From: UBA7672 sp031419455
Lineage (GTDB): Bacteria; Pseudomonadota; Alphaproteobacteria; Caulobacterales; Hyphomonadaceae
Direction: 5' to 3'
Assembly: GCA_031419455.1 (NCBI GenBank)
Contig: JANOKS010000173.1
Span: forward strand, 7,123-71,122
DNA length: 64,000 nucleotides
Shown piece after piece: positions 33,760 through 42,098 of the stretch (within the stretch, counting starts at the first letter, position 1; each line of letters begins with the position of its first letter). A program made the translations under genes and the position numbers. The notes below the pieces were generated by a model. It had not been told where the DNA came from. It saw only the letters and a program-made list of their open reading frames with translations, and searched no databases.

Positions 33760-35310
33760 TCAGGCCGGCGGCCTGAATTCGTCGCGTAACTGGCGTTTCA
33801 GCACTTTGCCGATTGAGGAACGCGGGAGCGTCTCGACCACGATCGCGTAAGTCAGCCGCTGGGTCTTGCCGACGCGGGCGTTGAGCCAGGCCTTCAACTC
33901 GTTAGCGGTCGCGGTCTCGCCCGGGCGCAGCACGATGAATGCCGCCGGCGTCTCGCCCCAGTCGCGCGACGGGATTCCGACGACCGCGGATTCCGAGACA
34001 GCAGGATGTTTCGCCAGCTCGGCCTCGAGATCGCTGGGATAGACGTTGAAGCCGCCCGTGATGATCATGTCCTTCTTCCGGTCGCCGAGAACCAGAAACC
34101 CATCCTCATCGAACCGCGCGACGTCGCCCGTGCGGATGAAGCGCTCACCCTCGGGGCTGTACCATTCGGCGTCGGCGGTCTTCTTCGGCTGGTTGTGATA
34201 GCCGGTCATGATCGACATCGACCTGCCGACGACTTCGCCTGTCTCGCCGTGCGGCAGCTCCTTGCCGTCCTCGCCGACGATGCGGATGTCATGGCCCGGC
34301 GCCGGCTGGCCGACCGTGTGCAGCTTGTGCGGAAACTCATGGGCGCGCAGCAGGCACGAGCCGCCGCCTTCGGTCATTCCGTAAATTTCGACGAGGCCGC
34401 CCGGCCAGCGCTTGAGGATATCGGCCTTGAGGTCCGCCGGGAACGGCGCGCTGGTGCAGGTCTTCATCCGGAAGCTCGACAGATCGAAACTGTCGAAATC
34501 GGCCAAGTCCATCAGCCGCCGGTACTGCACCGGCACCAGCATGGCGTGCGTTGCGCGATGCCGCTGTGACAACGCGAGGAAGCCGCGCGCGTCGAACTTG
34601 CGCATCAGCACGACCGTGCCGCCACGCATCAGCGCGGGGATGAGGCTGACCAGCGTCGTGTTTGAATACAGCGGCGTGGAAACGACAGTGATCGTATCAG
34701 GGCCGTAGCCGAGCGCCTCTGCGCGCCGCACATGCCCCCAACGCATCTTGTGCGGCTGCACGATGCCTTTCGGTGCGCCTGTCGTTCCGGACGAGTAAAT
34801 GATGTTGAACGGTTGGTCCGGATCAATCTCGACCGGCGCGGGCTTTGCGCCTGCAGGCGCAAGCCACGCCGCGAAGGACGGGTTGCGGTTGCCTTCAAGC
34901 GCCACGCGTTTCGCAGTCGGCGGTTCAGCGACAGACTCTAGTGCAGCCGAGGCAGCGTCATCGACGAAGACAAGCCTGGCTCCGCAATCCTTCACCATCA
35001 TCGCCAGTTGTTCGGCGGTCGATGATGGCGCGAGCGGGCAGGCGGCTGCGCCCGCGCGCAGCGCGGCGACAAACATCGTCACATACTCAATGGACGACGG
35101 ACCACACATCGCGACGGCATCAAGCCGCTTCACCCCGTCGCGCTGCAGCGCGGCTGCGGCCCTGTCCACCAGGGCGTCAAGTTCTGCAAACGTCACCGTG
35201 CGGTCGCCATCGACCACCGCGGGATGGTCCGGACGGCTGGTCGCATGAGCACGGATCAGGTCCGGCATCGTGGCGAAGGGTTGCGCCATCAGGTCGTCGA
35301 AGGTCGGCAT
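33760..35310 (-). CDS. AMP-forming acyl-CoA synthetase (operon copy 2)
   Basis: This 516-residue ANL ligase has the P-loop IIYSSGTTGAPKGIV, the A5 region EIYGMTEGGG, RTGDVARFDEDGFLVLGDRKKDMI and the C-terminal LPRSSIGKVLKRQL with the catalytic Lys. It resembles medium-chain or aromatic acyl-CoA ligases. It begins 2 bases after the enoyl-CoA hydratase stop, so the two genes are tightly coupled. The substrate cannot be assigned by eye. With hydratase, monooxygenase and dehydrogenase, it suggests stepwise breakdown of an organic acid. Confidence 0.92.
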   Translation of the reverse strand: MPTFDDLMAQPFATMPDLIRAHATSRPDHPAVVDGDRTVTFAELDALVDRAAAALQRDGVKRLDAVAMCGPSSIEYVTMFVAALRAGAAACPLAPSSTAEQLAMMVKDCGARLVFVDDAASAALESVAEPPTAKRVALEGNRNPSFAAWLAPAGAKPAPVEIDPDQPFNIIYSSGTTGAPKGIVQPHKMRWGHVRRAEALGYGPDTITVVSTPLYSNTTLVSLIPALMRGGTVVLMRKFDARGFLALSQRHRATHAMLVPVQYRRLMDLADFDSFDLSSFRMKTCTSAPFPADLKADILKRWPGGLVEIYGMTEGGGSCLLRAHEFPHKLHTVGQPAPGHDIRIVGEDGKELPHGETGEVVGRSMSIMTGYHNQPKKTADAEWYSPEGERFIRTGDVARFDEDGFLVLGDRKKDMIITGGFNVYPSDLEAELAKHPAVSESAVVGIPSRDWGETPAAFIVLRPGETATANELKAWLNARVGKTQRLTYAIVVETLPRSSIGKVLKRQLRDEFRPPA

Positions 35311-35312
35311 GT

Positions 35313-36113
35313 CTACTTGCCCTCGAACGCGGGGTCGCGGCGCGCGTGAAACGCGGCGCGGCCTTCACTGTAATCCTCACTGTCGAAGCAGGCGTCGATT
35401 GCCGATTGCGCTGCAGGACGAAGAACAGGATCGCTGGCAGCGCGGCTGGCGAGCTTGGCGGCCGCGAACGTCAGCGGGGCAATAGCAGCGATCTGGTCGG
35501 CGAGCGTCCGGATCGTCTTGTCGAGCAAGGCTTCGGACACGACATGGTTCACAAAGCCCACACGCCAAGCCTCGGCGCTGGTCAGATGCCGCGCGGTCGC
35601 GATCATGTCGAGCGCTATACCGGACCCGACAATGGCCTGCAGGCGTTGCATGTTGTCCAGTTCATAGCCCAGCCCAAGGCGGCCGGCAGGAACGCCGAAT
35701 CGCGAGCCCTCGGTGCAGATGCGCATGTCGCATGCACTGGCGATCACCATGCCGCCGCCAATGCAGAAGCCTCGGATCATCGCGATCACCGGCAACGGCG
35801 CCGCCAGTAGCGAGGCCGTCGCGGCGCTGACTGACGCTGTGAAATCCCGGTTCGTCGCTGCATCGTTCCGCTGGACGTCGAACTCGGCGATGTCCGCGCC
35901 TGAAATGAACGCACGCTCGCCCGCGCCGCGCACCACGATGCACCGCACGGCAGGGTCGGCCACCAATCCGACCACCGCTGCAGGGATTGCATCCCACATG
36001 TCGCGGCGCACGGCGTTCAGCCTTTCAGGCTGGTTGAAGGTGAGCCAGCCGATCACGCCCTCGGTTTCAGTGAGAAGCCGACCCTCTGCAAACTGCTGAA
36101 CACCTGCCTGCAT
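35313..36113 (-). CDS. Enoyl-CoA hydratase/isomerase family protein
   Basis: This 266-residue crotonase-fold enzyme is the first gene of the catabolic operon. The oxyanion-hole segments are ERAFISGADIAEF and IRGFCIGGGMVIASACDM. The Glu positions of true hydratases are only partly kept: in the second half the expected acidic position lies in FGVPAGRLGLGYE. It may thus be an isomerase, hydrolase or decarboxylase. GGAG is 6 bases upstream of ATG 36113; longer extensions overlap the divergent xdhC promoter. It is transcribed away from xdhC across about 160 bases. Confidence 0.88.
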   Translation of the reverse strand: MQAGVQQFAEGRLLTETEGVIGWLTFNQPERLNAVRRDMWDAIPAAVVGLVADPAVRCIVVRGAGERAFISGADIAEFDVQRNDAATNRDFTASVSAATASLLAAPLPVIAMIRGFCIGGGMVIASACDMRICTEGSRFGVPAGRLGLGYELDNMQRLQAIVGSGIALDMIATARHLTSAEAWRVGFVNHVVSEALLDKTIRTLADQIAAIAPLTFAAAKLASRAASDPVLRPAAQSAIDACFDSEDYSEGRAAFHARRDPAFEGK

Positions 36114-36275
36114 GCTCATCTCCGCGGTATCGTCGCGTTGACCCCCGCCGACGGGGCCAGTACGAATCCATGCATTAGCGCTAGGGCCTAACGTGCATCT
36201 GAGGCAAGGTCCGGCGGTCGGGTTGGGTTGAATTGACGTCGCCAGAGACTGGCGGCCGACGGAGCGCCTGCGGAT

Positions 36276-37238
36276 ATGGCGGACAACGCCCTCCCACCTG
36301 GCCTGGCCAGCGATCTCGACGTGCTCGTCTTCGCCGAAGCCGAACTGGCCGCCGGGCGGCCTGCTGCGCTCGTCACTATCGTCGGTCTCGACGGGCCATT
36401 CTCGCGTCCACTCGGCGCGCAGTTGGCGGTCGCCGGCGACCGCAGCTTCGCCGGCAGCATCTCCGGTGGCTGCCTCGAACAGGCGCTGACCGAAGAAGCA
36501 CAGACCGCCATTCGCGAGGGCACGAACCGCACGCTCCGCTATGGCCGCGGCTCGCCCTATCTCGATGTGCGCCTGCCGTGCGGCGGCGGCATCGACCTTC
36601 ATGTCGATGCATCACCAAGCCGAGACGTGCTGAAACAGGCGATCACGCTCGGCCGGTCACGCAAGCCGTTTGCGCTAGGCTTCGATCCAGCCTCCAACCG
36701 CTCCAGCCTCCGGCTACTTGCAGCAGGCGAACCGGGCCGGGCAGGCGAATTCGTCCGGCGCTATGAGCCACGCTTGCGGATCGTGCTGGCGGGACGCGGC
36801 TGGGAAATCGTCGCCATGAGCCAGATGGCGCGCACGTCGAACGTCGATCTTGTCGTCGCCAGCCAGGAGCAGGCAACGCTCGACTTCTGCCGCGCCTATG
36901 CCGACAACCTCATCCAGCTCACCATACCTGCTGCAACCCCACCGCTCCCGCTCGACACGCACACGGCTGTCGCGTGCCTCTTTCACGAACACGAATGGGA
37001 AGCGCCAATCCTGCTTGATGCGCTACGCAGCCCCGCCTTCTATGTCGGCGCGCTTGGCTCACGGCAGACCCACCAGCGCCGCGTCGAAACGCTGATCGAG
37101 CTGGGCGCCGGCCCGGATGACATCGCGCGGCTCAAGGGGCCGATCGGTTTGTTTCCATCGCAGGACCCGCGCTCGCTCGCCGTCTCGGCCCTGTCGGAGA
37201 TCGTGAAAGTCTGGAACGAGCGGGGAGGCGCCCGATGA
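36276..37238 (+). CDS. XdhC/CoxI-family molybdoenzyme maturation protein
   Basis: This 320-residue protein has an N-terminal XdhC/CoxI domain (about 10-105: AALVTIVGLDGPFSRPLGAQ, SGGCLEQAL) and a C-terminal Rossmann domain. In that domain RIVLAGRGWEIVAM precedes YVGALGSRQTHQRR and DPRSLAVSALSEI. XdhC proteins bind molybdenum cofactor, sulfurylate it and insert it into xanthine dehydrogenase-family enzymes. No molybdoenzyme gene is within the window. It overlaps the mocA-like gene by 4 bases, which fits a cofactor-maturation pair. Confidence 0.9.
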   Translation: MADNALPPGLASDLDVLVFAEAELAAGRPAALVTIVGLDGPFSRPLGAQLAVAGDRSFAGSISGGCLEQALTEEAQTAIREGTNRTLRYGRGSPYLDVRLPCGGGIDLHVDASPSRDVLKQAITLGRSRKPFALGFDPASNRSSLRLLAAGEPGRAGEFVRRYEPRLRIVLAGRGWEIVAMSQMARTSNVDLVVASQEQATLDFCRAYADNLIQLTIPAATPPLPLDTHTAVACLFHEHEWEAPILLDALRSPAFYVGALGSRQTHQRRVETLIELGAGPDDIARLKGPIGLFPSQDPRSLAVSALSEIVKVWNERGGAR

Positions 37239-37966
37239 GCGTGCCGCTCAATCGCGTCGCTGTCATGCTGCTCGCGTCCGGCCTGTCGCGCCGCTATGGC
37301 CGGCGCGACAAGCTGATGGCGCGTCTCGGCTACAAGCATCTGATCGACCATTCGGCCGACGTCATTGCCAGCATGCCTGCACTCGCGCGCGTCGCCGTCT
37401 GTCCGCCTGATCACCACAACATGCGCGAGCGGCTTGCGGGCCGGTTCGTGATCGCGCTCAACAAGAAGCCTAAACAAGGCCTCGGTCATTCGATCGCGGT
37501 AGGCGTGCAGGTGGCGTTGCAGTTCAAGCCGGACGCCATCGTCGTCTGCATGGGCGACATGCCCTTCATCGAGCCCTGGTTGATTGAATCCCTGGCGGCG
37601 AAGTTGAGCGACGCCGACATCGTTCATGCCGGCGCGCCGGGTCGCGTGCATCCTCCAACGGCCTTCGGGTCCGCGTGCTTCGACCAGCTGAGCACGCTCG
37701 ACGGAGACGACGGCGCCAAGCGGATCATCGGGCAGGGTGGCTTCAGGATTCTTGGTCTGAATGCGCCCGCGCCATTGCTGCTGGACATCGACACGCGAGA
37801 GGAACTCGACTTTGCCCGTCGGCAACTCGCGGTGCGCGAGAAACATCCCGCCCCGCAGGCGCCGCCTCCAGCTGAAGGCTCGCATCCATCTCCGGTGAAA
37901 CCGCCCCCGCCATCAAACGAACAGGCAGCGCCTACGCCGCGCCGTGCGAACGCTCGGCCGTCTTGA
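37235..37966 (+). CDS. MocA/MobA-like molybdopterin nucleotidyltransferase
   Basis: This 243-residue NTP transferase has the signature LLASGLSRRYGRRDKLMARLG, a slight variant of LAAGxSxRxGxxK, followed by VVCMGDMPFIEPWLIESL with the metal-binding Asp. It should attach CMP or GMP to molybdopterin for a molybdenum hydroxylase. The C-terminal 45 residues are a Pro-rich extension (PPPAEGSHPSPVKPPPPSN) not needed for the fold. Its final 35 bases overlap the end of convergent mazG, so this tail lies over mazG coding sequence. It is coupled to xdhC by an ATGA overlap. Confidence 0.85.
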   Translation: MSVPLNRVAVMLLASGLSRRYGRRDKLMARLGYKHLIDHSADVIASMPALARVAVCPPDHHNMRERLAGRFVIALNKKPKQGLGHSIAVGVQVALQFKPDAIVVCMGDMPFIEPWLIESLAAKLSDADIVHAGAPGRVHPPTAFGSACFDQLSTLDGDDGAKRIIGQGGFRILGLNAPAPLLLDIDTREELDFARRQLAVREKHPAPQAPPPAEGSHPSPVKPPPPSNEQAAPTPRRANARPS

Positions 37967-38813
37967 CGGCGGTCCAAAGCGCTTCCTGCTGATCAAGCGT
38001 CAGGGCCGCGAAATCCTGCCCTCGCGCCCGTGCCAGCGTCTCCATAGCACGGAAACGCTTGCCAAACTTTGAATTGGCGGCGCGCAAAGCCTCCTCCGGA
38101 TCGACCGAAAGCTTCCGGCACAGGTTGGCGACCACGAACAATATATCGCCTAACTCCTCGGCCACATGCGCCTCGTCGCGCACCGGCGCAGCGATCGCCT
38201 CCTCAAGCTCCTGGATCTCTTCCTGCAGCTTGTGGAAAACCGGCTCGGGCGATGGCCAGTCGAAGCCAACCCGGGCGGCCCGCTTCGCCAGCTTCTCTGC
38301 GCGCATCAACGCAGGCAGGCCCAGCGCGACCCCGTCAATGGCACTGGCCGTTCCGCCTTGAGCCTTCTTCGCGCGCTCGGCAGCCTTCATGGTCTCCCAG
38401 GCGCCGGTCTGGGCATCCGCGTCCGCGATGCTCGCCGAGCCAAACACATGCGGGTGCCGGTCGACCATCTTGGCGACCAGGCTGCGCACCACATCATCAA
38501 TATCGAAGTGCCCCGCCTCTTCCGCCATCCGGGCGTGGAACACGGACTGGAACAGCAGATCGCCCAATTCGCCTTTGAGCTCACCCATGTCGTTCCGTTC
38601 GATCGCGTCCGCCACCTCATAGGCTTCCTCGATCGTGTACGGCGCGATGGTCGCAAAGGTCTGCGCCACGTCCCATGGGCAACCCGCCTTCGGATCGCGC
38701 AGCCGAGCCATTAACGCCACCAGATCGCGGAAGGCGTCCCCCGAAGAGGGGAGGGAGCGACCCTCCTCATGGCCGGTGTCGCCGCCTCCCGGTGTCTGAT
38801 CCGTCTTAGCCAC
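37932..38813 (-). CDS. mazG: Nucleoside triphosphate pyrophosphohydrolase MazG
   Basis: MazG hydrolyses NTPs and dNTPs to monophosphates, limiting misincorporation of abnormal nucleotides and ppGpp levels. Two MazG modules are seen. The first has CPWDVAQTF, IEEAYEVADAIE and ELGDLLFQSVFHARMAEE, and the second EEIQELEEAI and EELGDILFVVANLCRKL. The GTG at 38813, with GAGGGG eight bases upstream, is preferred over the GTG at 38822. The N-terminal 25 residues are a variable extension. It is the last gene of the rlpA-to-mazG block. Confidence 0.93.
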   Translation of the reverse strand: MAKTDQTPGGGDTGHEEGRSLPSSGDAFRDLVALMARLRDPKAGCPWDVAQTFATIAPYTIEEAYEVADAIERNDMGELKGELGDLLFQSVFHARMAEEAGHFDIDDVVRSLVAKMVDRHPHVFGSASIADADAQTGAWETMKAAERAKKAQGGTASAIDGVALGLPALMRAEKLAKRAARVGFDWPSPEPVFHKLQEEIQELEEAIAAPVRDEAHVAEELGDILFVVANLCRKLSVDPEEALRAANSKFGKRFRAMETLARARGQDFAALTLDQQEALWTAVKTAERSHGAA

Positions 38814-38878
38814 GCCCCACACCCCTCATAGCGCCAGTCGCATAATCAACATTATGGGCAATTGGATTGGGATTAGAA

Positions 38879-39709
38879 TCAGCCATGTAGCGGCATCTCC
38901 AGCTCCATCCCGTCGTAGGCGGGCTCCACGCCCGCCGGCAGCTCCGAGCGCAGCTTCGCATAGTCCAGATCGACATGCAGGTTCGTCAGCACGGCGCGCC
39001 GCGGCTTCAGACGCTCGATCCAGGCCAGCGCTTCGGCCACGCTCGCATGCGTTGGATGCGACCTGTAGCGCAGCGCATCGACCACAAGCGTGTCCAGCCC
39101 GCCAAGCTGCTCCAGCGTCGCCTCCGGTAACCGAACCACATCGTTGCAGTAGCCAAACGTCCCCATCCGGAAGCCAAGCGAACTGATCCCGCCATGGTCC
39201 TGCGCCAGCGCCAGCATCTCCAGATCGCCCCCCGGACCCGCGATCCGGATCGCCTGCCCCGCCTCCAGATCGTCATGCCGGTCCAGGATCGCGGGATAGG
39301 CGCCGGCCCCCTCGAAGCAATACCGGAACCGGTCACCCACGACGCGCGCCGTCTCGGCGTCCATGTGCAACGGGATGCGCTTCATGGCGCGCAGCACCAG
39401 CGCCCGCAGGTCGTCAATGCCATGGCACTGGTCGGCGTGTTCATGGGTGAGCACGACAGCGTCCAGCCGCGTGACCTGTGCCGTCAGCAACTGCTCGCGG
39501 ATGTCCGGCGAGGTATCGATCAGCACCAGCGTCGGCTCGGGCGCGCCCGGCGACCAGTAGCGCACCAGCGCCGAACACCGCGTCCGCCGGTTTCGTGGCT
39601 CGGCCGGGTCGCACACGCCCCAGTCATTGCCGATGCGCGGAACTCCGCCGGACGAACCGCACCCAAGGATGCGAACCTGTAGCCGGCCCTTTGTCGCCTG
39701 CCCGCTCAT
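38879..39709 (-). CDS. MBL-fold metal-dependent hydrolase (PhnP/RNase Z-like group)
   Basis: This 276-residue metallo-beta-lactamase-fold hydrolase has all metal ligands. The dinuclear site is VVLTHEHADQCHG, QDHGG supplies the third His, and THASVAEAL is followed by LTNLHVDLDY. The start RILGCGSSGGVPRIGNDWG is the hallmark of the PhnP/phosphoribosyl cyclic phosphodiesterase branch. It commonly follows tatD in alphaproteobacteria, as here with a 4-base overlap. The substrate is probably a phosphodiester and is not otherwise known. ATG 39709 is chosen over an extension that overlaps tatD. Confidence 0.9.
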   Translation of the reverse strand: MSGQATKGRLQVRILGCGSSGGVPRIGNDWGVCDPAEPRNRRTRCSALVRYWSPGAPEPTLVLIDTSPDIREQLLTAQVTRLDAVVLTHEHADQCHGIDDLRALVLRAMKRIPLHMDAETARVVGDRFRYCFEGAGAYPAILDRHDDLEAGQAIRIAGPGGDLEMLALAQDHGGISSLGFRMGTFGYCNDVVRLPEATLEQLGGLDTLVVDALRYRSHPTHASVAEALAWIERLKPRRAVLTNLHVDLDYAKLRSELPAGVEPAYDGMELEMPLHG

Positions 39710-40479
39710 TGGATCCGCCTGAACAGCGCCAGCGCATTGGAGGTGGTAAGCCGAGCCGCCTCGTCGTTCTCCAGTCCGCGATGGGCGGCGAAGGCGCGGC
39801 AAACGTCCGCCACGTAGGCTGGCTCATTGCGACGTCCACGATGCGGGATCGGCGCGAGATATGGGCAGTCGGTCTCAATGACCAGCTTGTCGAGCGGGAT
39901 CATCGCAATCACGCCGCGCACGTCGGTCGCATTCTTGAACGACACGATGCCCGAGGCCGAGAACCACGCCCCAAGCTCCAGCGCGCGCATCGCAAGCCGC
40001 TCGCCGCTCGTATAGCAGTGCATCAGGATCGGGAACGCGCCGCGCTTGTACTCTCGCTCGAGGATGTCGCCGGTGAGATCATCCGCCTCCCGGGTGTGGA
40101 CGACGAGCGGCAACTGTGTCTCGCGCGCCGCGGCGATGTGCTCCACGAAGCTACGCTCCTGCAAGACGATGTCGCTGTAGCCGTAGTGCTGGTCCAGCCC
40201 GGTCTCGCCGATGCCGACCACCTTCGGATCGCGGGCCTCGTCCACCAGCGTCTCGGCCTGCAGCGACCAGAAATCCTTGGCGTAGTGCGGATGCACGCCA
40301 ACGGTACAGTGGATGTCTTCATTCGCTGCCGCAATCGCCTTCACAGCGGGATAGCGATCAAGCCGGTCGCAGATCGTCACCATGCGCGTGACGCCCGCCG
40401 CACGCGCGCGTGCCAGCACATCGGGCAAGTCATGCGCGAACTGCTCAGCGTGAAGATTGACATGCGTGTCGAACAGCAA
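39706..40479 (-). CDS. TatD-family metal-dependent hydrolase
   Basis: This 257-residue TIM-barrel hydrolase is of the TatD nuclease/3'-exonuclease type. Later metal motifs are normal: GVHPHYAKDF, GIGETGLDQHY, VVHTREADDLTG, HCYTSG and IETDCPYLAP. The usual N-terminal DxHxH, however, is DTHVNLH, so the second His is Asn8 with another His at 10. The same form may recur in related species, so this could be a normal subclass. It sits between holB and the MBL-fold gene. Confidence 0.88.
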   Translation of the reverse strand: MLFDTHVNLHAEQFAHDLPDVLARARAAGVTRMVTICDRLDRYPAVKAIAAANEDIHCTVGVHPHYAKDFWSLQAETLVDEARDPKVVGIGETGLDQHYGYSDIVLQERSFVEHIAAARETQLPLVVHTREADDLTGDILEREYKRGAFPILMHCYTSGERLAMRALELGAWFSASGIVSFKNATDVRGVIAMIPLDKLVIETDCPYLAPIPHRGRRNEPAYVADVCRAFAAHRGLENDEAARLTTSNALALFRRIQ

Positions 40480-40482
40480 CCG

Positions 40483-41451
40483 TCACGCCCCCGCATTGCC
40501 AAGTCGGCCCGAGACGGCCTGTAGCGCCGCCGCCACCGTCTGCGCGCGATCTTGATTCAAGGCCGACGCCTCTGCGCTGATCCGCGCGACAGCAAGCGCC
40601 GCGTCCGCCCAGTCGCCAGCGGCAACCGGGTCGCTTTCGCGCAATGCTCGACGCTGCAGATAGCCGCGTAGATGCTCCAGCGACATGGCCAGCGCGCCAT
40701 CGCTGCGCGCCGCCTGCGATAGCGCGCCCTGGAGCGCCGAGGCGTCGACGCCATCCGCGCGCAACAAGGAGTCGATCGCCGCGCCAGCCGCTTCGCCATC
40801 GCCCTGCAGCAGCTCGATCGCACGCCCGGGCCTGCCGGGCGCCAACGCAGCAACAGACTCGGCCTTGGCGCCGGTGTGGCCAGCCTGAGCAAGGACAGCG
40901 AGCTCATCGTGCTCCGTCAGCGCGCCGCAGCGCAACACGCGGCAACGGCTGCGGATGGTCGGCAGCAACGCCTGTTCGCCGTGCGAGATCAGGAACAGCA
41001 CCGCCTTTGACGGCGGCTCCTCGAGTGTCTTCAACACGGCGTTGGCGCCGAAGCGGTTCATCTCATCCACCGCATCGATGATCGCGACACGCCAGCCGCC
41101 AAGCGCGGGGCGCAACGAGAAGAACTGCGCAAGCACGCGCACGCTATCGACCGGGATTTCGGATTTCTGCTTGCCCTTGTCATCGAACGGACGGCGGATC
41201 ACGCGCAGGTCAGGATGGCTGCCGGCGAGCACCAGCCGCGTCAGTGCAGGATCGGGCGAGGCAGACAGCTCCGCACGGTCGCCCAGCAGATGCAACGCCA
41301 GCCGCAACGCCAGCCGCGCCTTGCCGACGCCGCGCGAACCTCGCAGCAGCCAGCCATGATGCATGCGGCCAGCATCGAGCGCCTCGAAGAATTCTCGCCG
41401 CGCTGCTTCGTGACCGAACACCGGCCCGACATCTTCCGGCAGGAGCTCCAT
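40483..41451 (-). CDS. holB: DNA polymerase III delta' subunit
   Basis: This 322-residue clamp-loader subunit helps load the beta clamp on DNA. The AAA+ P-loop is GSRGVGKARLALR (residues 38-50). VAIIDAVDEMNRFGANAVLKTLEEPPS includes Walker B/sensor features, and LFLISHGEQALLPTIRSRCRV matches the sensor 1/arginine region. It overlaps the tmk stop by one base (TGATG). Delta' is often ATPase-inactive, so the P-loop may be structural. Confidence 0.92.
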   Translation of the reverse strand: MELLPEDVGPVFGHEAARREFFEALDAGRMHHGWLLRGSRGVGKARLALRLALHLLGDRAELSASPDPALTRLVLAGSHPDLRVIRRPFDDKGKQKSEIPVDSVRVLAQFFSLRPALGGWRVAIIDAVDEMNRFGANAVLKTLEEPPSKAVLFLISHGEQALLPTIRSRCRVLRCGALTEHDELAVLAQAGHTGAKAESVAALAPGRPGRAIELLQGDGEAAGAAIDSLLRADGVDASALQGALSQAARSDGALAMSLEHLRGYLQRRALRESDPVAAGDWADAALAVARISAEASALNQDRAQTVAAALQAVSGRLGNAGA

Positions 41452-42095
41452 CAGCGGACCTCCGGAAAGCGCAGCGCGATCTCGGCCATCGCATTTTGCG
41501 CAAGCGCATCCGACGATACCGATGCATCCAGCACCAGGCAGCGTTGCGGATTGGCGCGCGCGATATCGAGGAAAGCGCTATGGACAGCCGCGTGGTAGGC
41601 GAGGTCGCGCGACTCGATCGCATCTTGCGTCACGGATCGCGCCTTCATCCGTGTACGTGCAATCTCCATCGGCAAGTCTAGTACAAGCGTCAGGTCCGGC
41701 GCATCGGCCCCGACGCACATTTTCTCCAGCGCATCGAAATGCTCCGGCGCCACGCCGCCAGCCGCCACCTGATAGGCGCGCGTTGAGTCAGAGAAGCGAT
41801 CGCAGATCACCCACGCGCCTCGCGCCAGCGCAGGCCTTATCGTGCAATCAAGATGATCGCTGCGCGCTGCATAGAACAGCAGCGCCTCCGCAACCGGATT
41901 CCACCCACCCACATCTTCCGGCGGATTGAGGATCAGCCGCCGCAACGCCTCCGCGCCGGGCGAGCCTCCCGGCTCGCGCGTGCGCACGACCTCGACACCC
42001 TTCGCCCCCAGTTGCGACGCCAGTGCAGCCGCCAGCGTGGACTTTCCCACACCCTCGCCGCCCTCCAGCGTTATGAACCGGCCGCGCTGCGCCAA
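41451..42095 (-). CDS. tmk: Thymidylate kinase
   Basis: This 214-residue enzyme phosphorylates dTMP to dTDP for DNA synthesis. The P-loop EGGEGVGKST (11-20) is complete, TREPGGSPGAEALR holds the substrate-binding Arg, and DRFSDSTRAYQ is the family-typical motif. The lid region is in MEIARTRMKARS. The gene lies between dacA (3-base spacing) and holB, the standard alphaproteobacterial order. Confidence 0.95.
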   Translation of the reverse strand: MAQRGRFITLEGGEGVGKSTLAAALASQLGAKGVEVVRTREPGGSPGAEALRRLILNPPEDVGGWNPVAEALLFYAARSDHLDCTIRPALARGAWVICDRFSDSTRAYQVAAGGVAPEHFDALEKMCVGADAPDLTLVLDLPMEIARTRMKARSVTQDAIESRDLAYHAAVHSAFLDIARANPQRCLVLDASVSSDALAQNAMAEIALRFPEVR

Positions 42096-42098
42096 TGC

